Assembly (NCBI RefSeq): GCF_038396675.1
Contig: NC_088924.1
Coordinates: forward strand, 31,692,001-31,756,000
DNA from: Hydra vulgaris
Lineage: Eukaryota > Cnidaria > Hydrozoa > Anthoathecata > Hydridae
Reading direction: 5' to 3'
DNA length: 64,000 bases
The position numbers and the translations under genes were made by a program. The notes under the pieces were generated by a model. The model was not told where the DNA came from. It searched no databases and saw nothing but the letters and a program-made list of their open reading frames with translations. Positions within the stretch are counted from its first letter, which is position 1, and the number at the start of each line of letters is the position of its first letter. Shown here in pieces: positions 51,115-59,846 of the stretch.

Positions 51115-51632
51115 TACATTTTTTTTAACTTTTCAGAATTAAATACTTCAATCTTATATCCATTATCAACCTTTCCATCACGCGATTCAAAATATTCATA
51201 TCCATGTTTAGTTTCTTTCATAGCTCTATATAATTATTTGTATACTATTTCTTCCCCTGTATCTACGTTTGTTAATTTAATAGTGACTGGCTTTTTCTTA
51301 ATTGATCTCAATCTTTCATATTTTGGATCTATTTCTTTTCTCTTTTCTTTTATCTCATGTATTCTAGGACGACCAACAGGTCTTTTATGTACATTTTCTC
51401 CTTTTACTTCATGAATTCTAGGACGACCAACAGGCCTTTTTTCATCAGTTGATTCTACTACTTTTGACATTATTTTATCTTTATCTATCAACTTATTATC
51501 TATAGCTAGCATTAATAATGTTACATAATTGTCTGATGTTTTTGTTATATTATTTTCTCTTAATAGATTTTGTAAATCTTTTCTAGTATAATACATTTTT
51601 ATTAAATAAAGAAAAAAAATTTTTAAATTCAT
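51115..51632 (-). CDS. AT-hook protein with an in-frame TAA before a short tail
   Basis: The frame from 51,632 (MNLKIFFLYLIKM, behind TATATAAAAATG) or from 51,599 (MYYTRKDLQNLL, behind TAATAAAAATG) runs to a TAA at 51,234. Two tandem AT-hook motifs, KRPVGRPRIHE, lie at about residues 66-76 and 82-92 of the longer form; they bind the minor groove of AT-rich DNA. After the TAA the same frame stays open for about 36 more codons (AMKETKHGYEYFESRDGKV ...) to 51,115 and the composition fits a real continuation, so the stop is probably a late lesion. A role in genome condensation or DNA tethering is inference. Lies between the capsid gene and the acidic-tailed protein. Confidence 0.75.
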
Positions 51633-51644
51633 TTTTATATAAAA

Positions 51645-52926
51645 TTAATGAATTTGAGTAAGCCTGTTTCCATCTGATTGAAAGTTTAATAATTTATCTG
51701 ATATTACAAGAGCATATGCCATAGAATTTGCTGGTACTGCAGTATTAAATGTTGCATTAATTGATATATTTACTATTGATGAATCTAATCTTTCTCTTTG
51801 ATTACTAACATCAAAAACCATAATTGGAAATAAATCTCTATATTCAGTATATAGAATGTTTTCATTTGTAATCAAGTCACTCGTTCCATAAAATTTTTCA
51901 CTAAAATCAGATGCAGTACCATAAGCTAATGAATACTTCATATTTGGAAATGATAGATTATAGTCAAGTTCAGGATAATTTTTATTACTAACAACAACTT
52001 GCATATTTTGCAAGTCGCAATGATCAAATAATGAAGGATTTGTTGTTTGATCTAATAACTTATTTGTTTGAAATCCAACAATGACATATCTAGGTCTTTC
52101 AGAAGATTCCTTCGGACTAAGTTGCCAATTAAATGATGTAGTTTGTGGTACTGCCATACTATTAAGACGACGCTCTCTGTAAGCTGATTGGATTGTTACT
52201 TTTGATGATGTCATACTGAGAAGTTTAGATTCTTGTTCAAATGATGGATCTAACTGTGGAATGTATTGCTACTTTATCAAGAACAACTTTACCAGCAACT
52301 ACATTATTAGCTGTAAATATGGCATTATTGTCACTTCCTCTAATAAGAGTTAATGTTTGTATAAATCCAAAAACAGATTTGTCATAATCATCGCAGAAAC
52401 CAAAAATGTGGTTTAAAGGTATACGAAATGAAAATGCTCCCTTTCTAGTTGGTTTTTGTATTACTACTCCTTGCCTCATTGTAAATCCAACGTTATCTGT
52501 TAGCGATGCTGTTGTTGAGGAATCTTTATACCATAATTGATTTAATCCCTTTGAAACTTGAAAGTTGTTAGAATATTTTAACAATCCAAGCATTGTTGTA
52601 GCTACACCTAAATTATCAATTGTCTCTACATCTGTAGATGATAATTTATATGATACCCTATCGAATAGATACATGATACCATTACTTATTAAAGATATTA
52701 CATCTGTATTAGCATAAGCTGTCCCATCATTTTTAAGAAGTGTCCCTTTAACTAAAATATAAGCTTTAGATGGTAGTGTATATAAATCAGTTTGATCAAT
52801 TGTAATTCTTATGTCTCCGCTATTTAGATTTGTACCAATTATCGGATTATAGGCATAATTTTGACATCTTTCAATTCCTACATCTTTCATTGGCTCATCA
52901 TAATTAAATACTTTAGAAGTTGTTAT
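51645..52926 (-). pseudogene. Polinton major capsid protein (double jelly-roll), broken
   Basis: The first segment (to 52,237) contains RCQNYAYNPIIGTN, ITIDQTDLYTLPSKAYILV, TMRQGVVIQKPTRKG and IPLNHIFGFCDDYDK. After a 1-base frame change near 52,240-52,260 the second segment contains SFNWQLSPKESSERPRYVIV, GFQTNKLLDQTTNPSLFDHC, DYNLSFPNMKYS and AYALVISDKLLNFQSDGNRL. This is the conserved capsid protein of Polintons, related to the double jelly-roll capsids of adenoviruses and large DNA viruses. The expected start, directly after TATATAAAAA, is ATA at 52,926-52,924 instead of ATG; the next in-frame ATG is at 52,890. Total about 427 codons. Would form the capsid shell. Confidence 0.9.
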
Positions 52927-52971
52927 TTTTTATATAAAATAGAAAAAAAAATTTTATCTGATAATGAATTT

Positions 52972-53446
52972 TTAAAATAATCTGAACCCATTGCCTTTTT
53001 TAACTAACTCTTCAATTCTAATAGCATTTTCACTTCGAATTGATTTCTTTGGTTTTATTGAAGATCCATATGCTAAATTACTAATATTTACTTTATTACT
53101 TTGTGTTCCAGATCTAATCAAGTTTGATAATAGCTCTTCACTTTTTTTATCAAGATTTGATTTAGATTTATCAATTTACTTTATCAATTCATTTTTTTCC
53201 TTTTTCTATTGCAGTATTTTTAGCAGCTTCTATTGCTGATAATGATAGTTCTTTTCCTGCTGATTTAGCAGCAGTTAATGCACTTTTTCCTAAATCAGTA
53301 GCTGCAAGCTTTTTAACCATAGCTGATGATACTTTAGTTACATTTGATGCTGCTGCTCGTCTAAACATCTCTCTTAGAGTATCAAAAAGTCCACTTCCTC
53401 CAATAACATGCTTCTTAATATATCTCTTATTTTTAATGATGATCAT
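52972..53446 (-). pseudogene. Small Ala/Lys-rich structural-type protein, broken
   Basis: Starts MIIIKNKRYIKKHVIGGSGL at 53,446 behind TATATAAAAATG. A Gly-Gly-x-Gly step is followed by an amphipathic helix (FDTLREMFRRAAAS) and an Ala/Lys-rich stretch (LAATDLGKSALTAAKSAGKE). A 7-base A run at 53,192-53,198 shifts frame; after an in-frame TAA at 53,176-53,178 the next frame continues SEELLSNLIRSG and ends NGFRLF at 52,972. Small basic helical proteins next to the capsid gene are typical of Polintons, and by layout it recalls minor virion proteins with a membrane-active helix; that role is inference. Follows the capsid gene's promoter region at 46 bases. Confidence 0.7.
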
Positions 53447-53471
53447 TTTTATATACACAATTTTTTTTTAT

Positions 53472-54409
53472 TCATACTGCTAGAATATTTTGTATTGCTT
53501 TATATTCTTCACTATTTAATATACCCTGCCTTAGTATTTCATCGCTAATTGCTACAGCTTCATTTCTTGATGAATTATTACCAGCCTCCCAAGCAGCTAT
53601 TCGCGATCCTAACATTTCAACTAATACATTAGGATCGCTTGGAAGAATTACAGTTTGAATTACAGTTTTAATTCTTCTCTTATCTCCAACTCCACTTCCT
53701 TTTCTCACATACTCTAGTTTTCTCCTTGATCCCTTAATATCCATCCAAATTAGGGATATTATTTCATTGTATTTTTCACTTCTTGACAACTTTAGTTTGT
53801 TTGGATTACTAGAAGTAACTGCATTTGTTTGTAGTAATATACCTCTATAGTTTTTAATATCTTCATTATTATATACTTTTTTATTTGGATTAAATTTTGT
53901 TATCAATTCCCACAGACCTTTTGTACCAATATATTCTTTTCCATCAATATTTATATTATTTTCATCAGTAGTTATTGGCTTTTTATCAATGTATAACTCT
54001 CCATCTCTAGAATGTATTCCAAATACTGTATCTGTAGACTTTTTGCTTGATGTATATAATCTAAGATAACCCGTTGCAATTTTGCCTAACTTTAATAACT
54101 TTGAACTATCAAACTCAATCTTAGATGCATAAGGATCCTTTTGATCCATACGGAGTAGATACTTTTGATCCATACAGAGTATCTCAGTATTTGGAAAAGC
54201 AAGTGCTAACTGATCTTTCAACTTTGATATCCCTTTACTTATACCAGATTGACTCTCAATGAGTGGACTATACAACTTTGTCAAGTCTTGATTAAAATTA
54301 GATTCACCAATCTTTTCATTAAGAGCATTTGTACTATTTTTTTCAAAGCTTTGTATTCTTCAATAGCTTGATTTCTCTTTTCAGGATCAGTAATTTTTAA
54401 AAACGACAC
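53472..54409 (-). pseudogene. Conserved Polinton protein of unknown function, broken near N-terminus
   Basis: A 270-codon frame contains STDTVFGIHSRDGELYIDKK, IDGKEYIGTKGLWELI and KNYRGILLQTNAVTSSN; an FGI...Y.GT.GLWELI pattern recurs in Polinton-encoded proteins I recognise, but has no assigned role. Upstream, the frame beginning at 54,409 (VSFLKITDPEKRNQAIEEYK, a charged helix) joins after a frame change in a 7-base A run at 54,337-54,343. Its first codon is GTG behind ATATTAAAA, probably a mutated ATG. The stretch YLLRMDQKYLLRMDQKDPYA derives from two units of the hairpin repeat (site 3) inserted in frame. Near the C-terminus, WEAGNNSSRNEAVAISDEIL. Confidence 0.7.
54128..54182. repeat. Polinton hairpin repeat, site 3 (two units, in frame)
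   Basis: GGATCCTTTTGATC|CATACGGAGTA|GATACTTTTGATC|CATACAGAGTA. The two units are 24 bases apart, so each adds eight codons to the host gene (consensus LRMDQK-type octapeptide). Confidence 0.8.
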
Positions 54410-54601
54410 TTTTAATATGCAAAAATAAAAAAAAATAACACAACATAGAATTTTATGTTATGTTTTTATATTTTTCAATATTAATTATATTTTTAATTTC
54501 TTAGTCTTTATAAGACGTCATCTGATTTTAATAATCCTGTTAGTACTGCAATTGATAAAATACTTTATATTAATTTTTTTTTCTTTTAAGTCACACTCTA
54601 A
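54410..54601. other. Short intergenic segment
   Basis: AT-rich, with poly(A/T) runs. A stretch near 54,490-54,545 ('taagacgtcatctgatttta') may be remnant 3' coding sequence of the next gene, but no frame could be supported. Confidence 0.35.
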
Positions 54602-54919
54602 TTAAAGTACATATTTTTTTATCATTTTCAATTTATAACTCTTTTTAACATTACTCCATTGTTTATTATAATCTTTAATTTCACTTTCTACTTTATAAAA
54701 ATCAGTATCTTTATTCCAAATAAGTTTATAAAGTTTATTTCTCTCATCATCACTATAAGTTGATGGTATCTGAAAGTTTCCAAAATCAGTGATAAATATA
54801 GAGTGACTTCCTGAATCAACAATAAAACCTCCTTTTTCAAATCCAAGAAGTTCCAAATATTTTTTTTTATTCAAATCTCTTTCACGTTTACTACATTCTA
54901 AAAAGAACGGATAAAACAT
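54602..54919 (-). CDS. Hypothetical Polinton protein, 105 residues
   Basis: MFYPFFLECSKRERDLNKKK... with GGFIVDSGSHSIFITDFGNF and a C-terminal basic region (NVKKSYKLKMIKKYVL). Mixed alpha/beta composition and a plausible small globular fold. Start preceded by AATAAAT rather than the full TATATAAAA. Undamaged over its length. I recognise no family. Same strand and spacing as its neighbours, so likely co-regulated with the virion gene block. Confidence 0.55.
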   Translation of the reverse strand: MFYPFFLECSKRERDLNKKKYLELLGFEKGGFIVDSGSHSIFITDFGNFQIPSTYSDDERNKLYKLIWNKDTDFYKVESEIKDYNKQWSNVKKSYKLKMIKKYVL

Positions 54920-54973
54920 ATTTATTAATAAATAATAAATATTTTAACCTATACATATAGTTATTCTGTTTTT

Positions 54974-55644
54974 TCATTTTTTTGATCCTTCAGATTTACT
55001 TCGCATTGATCTTTCGGATTTACTAAATCTCATCTGAAGTAAATTAATCGCTTCTTCTCTTCCTTGATTAATTAATGATATTTCAGTTTGTTCATCAATA
55101 TCTTTTTTAATTTTTGTCCTAATGTCTTCAAGCATAACTTTAAACTTTTCAAACTCGCTAAGTATCAGCTCAAATTCTTTATCATCTATTTTCCCATCTA
55201 CTAAAGCTTTAGAAATATGATCGCTTATCGTATTCAATTTTGAACTAGAAAGTATTTTAATGGTTTCATGCTTTTCTGCTTTTAAATTTAATTTTTTATT
55301 TACTTGACCTCCTATCAATGAAAGAGCTCCAATCGCTAATGCTGCACCTTCACATGCAATAGCTATTGGAGTTGCTACTATTGTGGCTAAAAAACCAATT
55401 CCAACAGTTCCTAGTGCCATTGTACTTCCAATTCACGCTACATCAACTGCAGAAATTACTTTTATTTCCTTATGATACTTTTTACTTAATGTTAATCTCT
55501 TTTCTCTCACAATTTCTATTTCTTTTTGAATTTCACTAATCATATCTGACGGTAAGCAAGAGGATCTATCTGCTTTATTTCAGTAAATTCATTTGGTAAA
55601 GTCGGATATAATTTATTCATATTTGAATTATTTAAATACTCCAT
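54974..55644 (-). pseudogene. Conserved Polinton membrane-type protein, broken
   Basis: The intact 148-codon part starts MALGTVGIGFLATIVATPIA and has two hydrophobic Ala/Gly/Ile segments (about residues 3-22 and 24-40) likely to form a membrane hairpin, then KHETIKILSSSKLNTISDHI, SKALVDGKIDDKEFELILSE (EF-hand-like acidic turn) and a charged coiled tail. Upstream, the frame from 55,644 (MEYLNNSNMNKLYPTL, behind TTTATAAAATG) joins after a frame change near 55,555, a coiled segment (EIQKEIEIVREKR) and an in-frame TGA at 55,433-55,435. This helix-hairpin-helix layout is common in Polinton gene sets; no function is established. The last eleven residues (KSERSMRSKSEGSKK) come from hairpin-repeat site 4. 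Confidence 0.7.
54986..55032. repeat. Polinton hairpin repeat, site 4 (3' end of a gene)
   Basis: The coding strand reads GTAAATCCGAAAGATC|AATGCGAAGTA|AATCTGAAGGATC. It supplies the Arg/Ser/Lys/Gly-rich C-terminus of the overlapping gene. Confidence 0.7.
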
Positions 55645-55667
55645 TTTATAAAGCAAAATAAAATTAT

Positions 55668-56147
55668 TTATTTTACTAAATTAACATAGCATAATATATC
55701 ACCTTTTTTAATTGTTATATCTTCATTTGAATTATTGTTTTTAATAATCACAACAATATCATCAACTGATTCTGATACAATATTGTTATCTAAACTTAGC
55801 ATTTTTAATTTTAGATTATTTTCTAAAGAAATTAACACAAAACTAGGATCATCAATTTTTACACCTATTTGCAAAGATATAACTTTATGTGACTTAAATG
55901 CTAATTTAATATCTTCCTGTGCAAATATTTTATATTTAGACCCATCAACTATTAATTCCTGCTTATTATCAAAAGTGTCATTAAATACAAAATAAGATTT
56001 TGGGTCTTTTATAACAGTACAAGGCGAACTAGTATCTACTAATCCATAATTAGGAGTATTAAAAATACAACTTGGAAGTGGCCTCTCATACCAAAAAGCT
56101 CTTTGTCTTTTATTTATAAAATTATGTATCGGAGGATGATATACCAT
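55668..56147 (-). CDS. Hypothetical beta-rich protein, possible dUTPase fold
   Basis: I start it at 56,147 (MVYHPPIHNFINKRQRAFWY), directly behind TTAAAAATG; the open frame reaches 56,225 but there begins at TTG inside the end of the next gene. 159 intact codons. The C-terminal half alternates hydrophobic strands: VISLQIGVKIDDPSFVLISL, LKLKMLSLDNNIVSES, DDIVVIIKNNN, and ends ITIKKGDILCYVNLVK. That ending resembles the final strand region of dUTPase-fold proteins (x-I-x-x-G-D-x-I), but the diagnostic catalytic motifs are not visible, so enzyme activity is unsupported. Role may be structural. The upstream segment shares the 'atttttcatgaatct' sequence found before the fibre gene. Confidence 0.55.
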   Translation of the reverse strand: MVYHPPIHNFINKRQRAFWYERPLPSCIFNTPNYGLVDTSSPCTVIKDPKSYFVFNDTFDNKQELIVDGSKYKIFAQEDIKLAFKSHKVISLQIGVKIDDPSFVLISLENNLKLKMLSLDNNIVSESVDDIVVIIKNNNSNEDITIKKGDILCYVNLVK

Positions 56148-56206
56148 TTTTAACTCAAGATTTTTTTTAGATTCATGAAAAATCTTTGATTTTTTAAATT
56201 CTTTTT

Positions 56207-56788
56207 TTACAAAATTAAATTCCAAAAAGGTATAATAGCAAATGGTGAACTAGGTCCTAATAATAGACCTGCTCCAGTTCTCACATAACCATTTCCAGCA
56301 CTTAAGTATAGTCCATCTCCTAATGATCCTCCACTTTTCAATGGACTCATAAATAATCCACCTCCCATTTTAGTGAACTTAATTCCTTCTCCATTTCTAA
56401 CTTTATAAAATCTTTTTTTACCAATACCATTTCCAGCAATTTTATAATTCAGATTTTTCCCAGTTGCAGCTCCTGCACCTGTAAGAAGTCCTGTTGCTAG
56501 AGCCGGTATTACTTTTAATGCTAAAAAACTTCAAGCTGATCCTAAGAAAGGTAAAAGTGCTCCTAGAAATCCTCCCTTCTTTTTTTTAGCATTGTACTTG
56601 AGTTGTTTTTTGCTTAATTTTAGCACTACTTCTTTACCATCTTCATATGCTTTTGAAATTTTATTCATTTGTGTATTTATTACAGCTAATGCATGTTCTC
56701 CATTAAAATCTGAATGTGATAATTCAATACTAACTCCAGTCTTTTTACTGATTGAAAGATATATTTTAACATTAGTATAATTTGTCAT
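56207..56788 (-). pseudogene. Gly-rich small structural-type Polinton protein, one stop
   Basis: Starts MTNYTNVKIYLSISKKTGVS at 56,788 behind TATAATAAAATG. First 85 codons include NTQMNKISKAYEDGKEVVLK and KKKKGGFLGALLPFLGSA, a hydrophobic Gly/Ala/Leu segment. An in-frame TGA at 56,531-56,533 interrupts it; the same frame then continues VIPALATGLLTGAGA, GDGLYLSAGNG and ends GLLLGPSSPFAIIPFWNLIL at 56,207. The conserved GxxLGPxSPF ending and hydrophobic middle are typical of a small protein present in most Polintons, thought to be a minor virion component. Total about 193 codons. Lies between the penton gene and the dUTPase-fold candidate, same strand. Confidence 0.8.
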
Positions 56789-56800
56789 TTTATTATAAGA

Positions 56801-57519
56801 TTATTTTTTTTCTTTTATGTGAAATCTAATAGAAATTTTTTCACCTCTTAAATTAATTAGATTTCCATCTTGATCAACTATTGTATTTACTAATGTTGAA
56901 ATCGAATCTAACAATACACTTTGATATATTAAATTAATCGGTTCTTGAACAATTTTATATCCAGGACCGACATTTGGAAAAAATGAATATATAATTTTTT
57001 GTGTTTTTTTATCAACATATGAATCTTCTACTATACTAGATGTAACGTGTATAGTATTCACTTTTAATATTTTCACAATACTTTCAGGTTCATAATAACC
57101 TGTTGAATATATTTGATAACTAAAACCTAAAATAGTCCTAATTGAGTTTGTAGTTGTAAAATCTACTTTACATCCTGTCTGAGTATTTAAAGTTGAACGT
57201 AATGTATTGTTATTAGCTCCAATTGTTATGGCTGGAACTCCTGATATTACATCACCGTTTTTAATTAAAAATAATTCAATATACTTATTTATATCATCAA
57301 TCTCATATGCTCCTACTGGAAGTAGAACATCAAACCAAGTCACCCCATTATCAGGACTGAATCTAAAATTGTTATTTGATAAATCAATATTTGGAAAACT
57401 ATAATATGTCTCTAAACCAACAAGAGCCATTTCATATTGTTTATTTTTATCCAGTTTAATACTATAACTAAATTAGTCATTATTTCACTACTGTTTCCGT
57501 TTACATATATGCAAGGCAT
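56801..57519 (-). pseudogene. Polinton minor capsid (penton) protein, N-terminal frameshift
   Basis: The main 209-codon frame reads ALVGLETYYSFPNIDLSNN, FRFSPDNGVTWFDVLLP, GAYEIDDINKYIELFL, SIRTILGFSYQIYSTGYYE, IYSFFPNVGPGYKIVQEP and ends LRGEKISIRFHIKEK. This is the conserved single jelly-roll penton-type protein of Polintons, which would occupy the fivefold vertices. The start at 57,519 (MPCIYVNGNSSEIM) follows AATATATAAAAATG; a 1-base change around 57,440-57,475 puts the first ~15 codons out of frame with the rest. Start of the virion gene block next to the packaging ATPase. Confidence 0.9.
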
Positions 57520-57583
57520 TTTTATATATTAAAAAATTTATTTATCAAGAATCCTTAAAAATTCAAAGAATTTTCTATAGATC

Positions 57584-58360
57584 TTAAGGATCTTTAAAAT
57601 AGTCAGATGTAATATAAAAATTATCAAATCCACTATACTTTCCATCATCTTTTTCAGAAGATAAATCTATTACAACAAATCCATGCTTTTTCTTCCATGC
57701 AGTTCTACATAACTTTTTAAACTTACCCTCTGACATATCACTCGATACATGATCTTTATAAATATGATTTAAATTCTTTGAATCTTGTGGAAATAAACAA
57801 ATAAAATTTGCATTTTCTCTTATAGTCTTAAAACAATTTTGTGCAAGATAGAAACAATCTACATTACTATGCCTCCCTCTTATATAATACTTCTCACACT
57901 TATTTTGCTTTGTCAGTTGCAAATCATGAAATATCATTAAATTATTATTACTAGCATCGAGATCTTCAGGATCTTGTACATCATCTTCTGTCTCAAAAAA
58001 TTTACACTCCATATCAACTTTACTATTTTTCTCATTAAACGTTTTTGAAACTTCTTCAATAACTTCTTCAGGATTTTCTATTTTGTCCTGATACTTAAAC
58101 AAATTAAGAATAACTTCTCTTGGTAACTTTCCTTCAAAAGATCATTTTAATATTTTGTATTCAGGCTGAAATAGAGATTTTCCAAAAACTTGTAAATTAT
58201 TATAATCTAACCAACCAGGTCTTAAAAGTAAATTTAATAATAAAGTAGTTTTTCCACAACCTGACTTTCCAACAATAATTCCTCTTATACTTTTAGGTAA
58301 CAACTTACTATTATTTCGTTTATTTCTTTTTACGTTCCATGATAAATCGGTGACATCCAT
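57584..58360 (-). pseudogene. FtsK/HerA-type packaging ATPase, one in-frame stop
   Basis: Starts MDVTDLSWNVKRNKRNN at 58,360 behind CATATAAAAATG. Walker A is IIVGKSGCGKTTLLLNLL (about residues 28-45). A TGA at 58,142-58,144 interrupts after KILK; the same frame continues KLPREVILNLFKYQ, NNNLMIFHDLQL (Walker B with acidic end), KYYIRGRHSNVDCFYLAQNC (sensor/arginine region) and ends DYFKDP. About 259 codons, normal for A32-like packaging ATPases of Polintons and large DNA viruses, which pump the genome into the capsid. One stop is the only lesion. Divergent from the integrase gene across a ~100-base AT-rich region. Confidence 0.92.
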
Positions 58361-58463
58361 TTTTATATGTAATTATTTTTTATATATAAAATAATTTACT
58401 GTGTCAAATGCAAAAAAAATACAAATACATCAACAAAACTTTGTCAGCAAAAACAATAGAAAT
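58361..58463. promoter_or_regulatory. Divergent promoter region between ATPase and integrase genes
   Basis: The 103 bases separate the only two divergent genes of the element. They hold TTTTATATGTAATT at the ATPase side and TTTTTTATATATAAAATAA near 58,375-58,393, a TATA-like palindromic stretch that reads similarly on both strands. A bidirectional promoter is inference from position and composition. Confidence 0.5.
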
Positions 58464-59804
58464 ATGATTCACGGAACTTGCGACATTTGCGGAACAACAA
58501 AAACTCAATTCTCACTAAGAAAGGAGGAGACTTGGTCAACTCTATTAATTCAATAACTAAAAAAGTAAAATTACCATGGGCATAATTCCCAGGTGAGATG
58601 CACTCACCTGGAACGAAATTTGCTGGTCCTGGTACTAATTTAAATGAGAGACTCACTTCTACTGACGCATAAAAAGAATGGAGGAAATCTATAGATAGAG
58701 TTAATAATGCTGCTTACCATCATGATCTCGAATATCAACATTTTACAGATACTGCAAATAGAAACTTAGCCGACAGAAAATTGATTGAAGAAATGGACGC
58801 TATAAAAAATCCAACTACACGCGAAAAAATTGAAAGAATTGAAAAAAAATTTAAAAAATTGAAAGTCAAAGAAAAAAATGTGAAATGGTCTGACGAACTT
58901 GCAAACGAACTTCATAGGCCCGTTATAAAACATTTCAGAAAAAGAAAAGTAATTGCAAATGGAATCGATGAAATATGGGCTGCTGATTTAGTTGACATGC
59001 AATCTTTCTCTAAATTCAATAACAGTATAAAATACTCACTCATGGTCATAGATGTATTTTCAAAGTATGGATGGATTGTTCCATTGAAGAGTAAAACTGG
59101 AGTTGATGTTGCTAATGCTTTAAATAAAATCTTCCACGAAAGAAAGTGTCAAAAAATATGGTTAGATAAAGGCTTAGAATTTTATAATAAGCATGTTGAA
59201 GCTCTAGGTGTTGAGTTATACTCAACTGAAAATGAAGAAAAAAGTTGTGTAGCTGAACGATGGAATAGAACAATGAAAGATAAAATATTTAAGTACTTTT
59301 CTGCTAATTCTACTAGAAAATATATTGAGGTTTTAGATGAAATGGTAAATAAATACAACAACACAAAGAATTCTTTCATTAAAATGACACCAGTTAAAGC
59401 TAGTTATGAAAAGAATAAGAATATTGTTTGGTTAAACTTGAACGGAAATGCACGATCTGAGTCTGTAAGACCAAAGTTTTTAATTAATGATAGAGTCAGG
59501 ATAACTAAAAAGAAGAAAACATTTGAAAAAGGATACACACCAAGATGGACTGAGGAAGTTTTTACTATATCGCAAATTCATTACACAGATCCTCCAACTT
59601 ATAAAATAACTGACAATAATGGTGAAGAAATACAAGGAACTTTTTATGAACAAGAACTGCAAAAAACGAATCAAAAAAATAATTAGAATTGAAAAAGTGA
59701 TTCGCAAACTCAAAAATAAATCACTAGTAAAGTGGTATGGATATCCTGAATCGTTTAACTCATGGGTTGATAATAAAAAATTGATAAATCTTTCAGATCC
59801 ATAA
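58464..59804 (+). pseudogene. PLA2-like domain joined to Polinton integrase with chromodomain, broken
   Basis: The N-terminal part from 58,464 (MIHGTCDICGTTKTQF, a CxxC pair) shifts frame near 58,505, then reads PGEMHSPGTKFAGPGTNLN and NNAAYHHDLEY, the calcium-loop GPGT and catalytic His-Asp of the viral-type phospholipase A2 domain, with TAA stops at 58,583-58,585 and 58,670-58,672. In the same frame the 301-codon block from 58,781 carries the rve integrase: DEIWAADLVDMQSFSK (first Asp), IWLDKGLEFYNK (second Asp, normally in a T-D-x-G motif; here L-D-K-G), and NEEKSCVAERWNRTMKDKI (catalytic Glu region). A 7-base A run at 59,673-59,679 shifts the last part, a chromodomain-like VKWYGYPESFNSWVDNK ending at 59,804. 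Integrase inserts the element; the PLA2 domain in parvoviruses acts in endosome escape. No stop or start separates the domains other than the lesions, so they look fused. Confidence 0.88.
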
Positions 59805-59846
59805 GAAGCAGGTTCTTCGAACCCATGCAGAGTAAGTCTGAAAGAC
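59790..59846. repeat. Polinton hairpin repeat, site 5 (abuts right TIR)
   Basis: AAATCTTTCAGATC|CATAAGAAGCA|GGTTCTTCGAACC|CATGCAGAGTA|AGTCTGAAAGACT. Three successive stems differ in sequence (GGTTC/GAACC, AGTCT/AGACT) yet each remains self-complementary. It starts at the integrase 3' end and stops exactly where the TIR begins. Confidence 0.8.

Noticed and set aside
46070..58360. Alternative genetic code (TAA/TGA read as amino acids) to explain in-frame stops in Polinton genes
   Set aside because: Frameshifts, lost start codons and TGA stops occur together, and normal TAA stops end several intact frames, so ordinary decay explains the pattern better.
58444..58656. 70-codon minus-strand frame overlapping the PLA2 region
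   Set aside because: The plus strand carries recognisable PLA2 motifs; the minus frame is its shadow.
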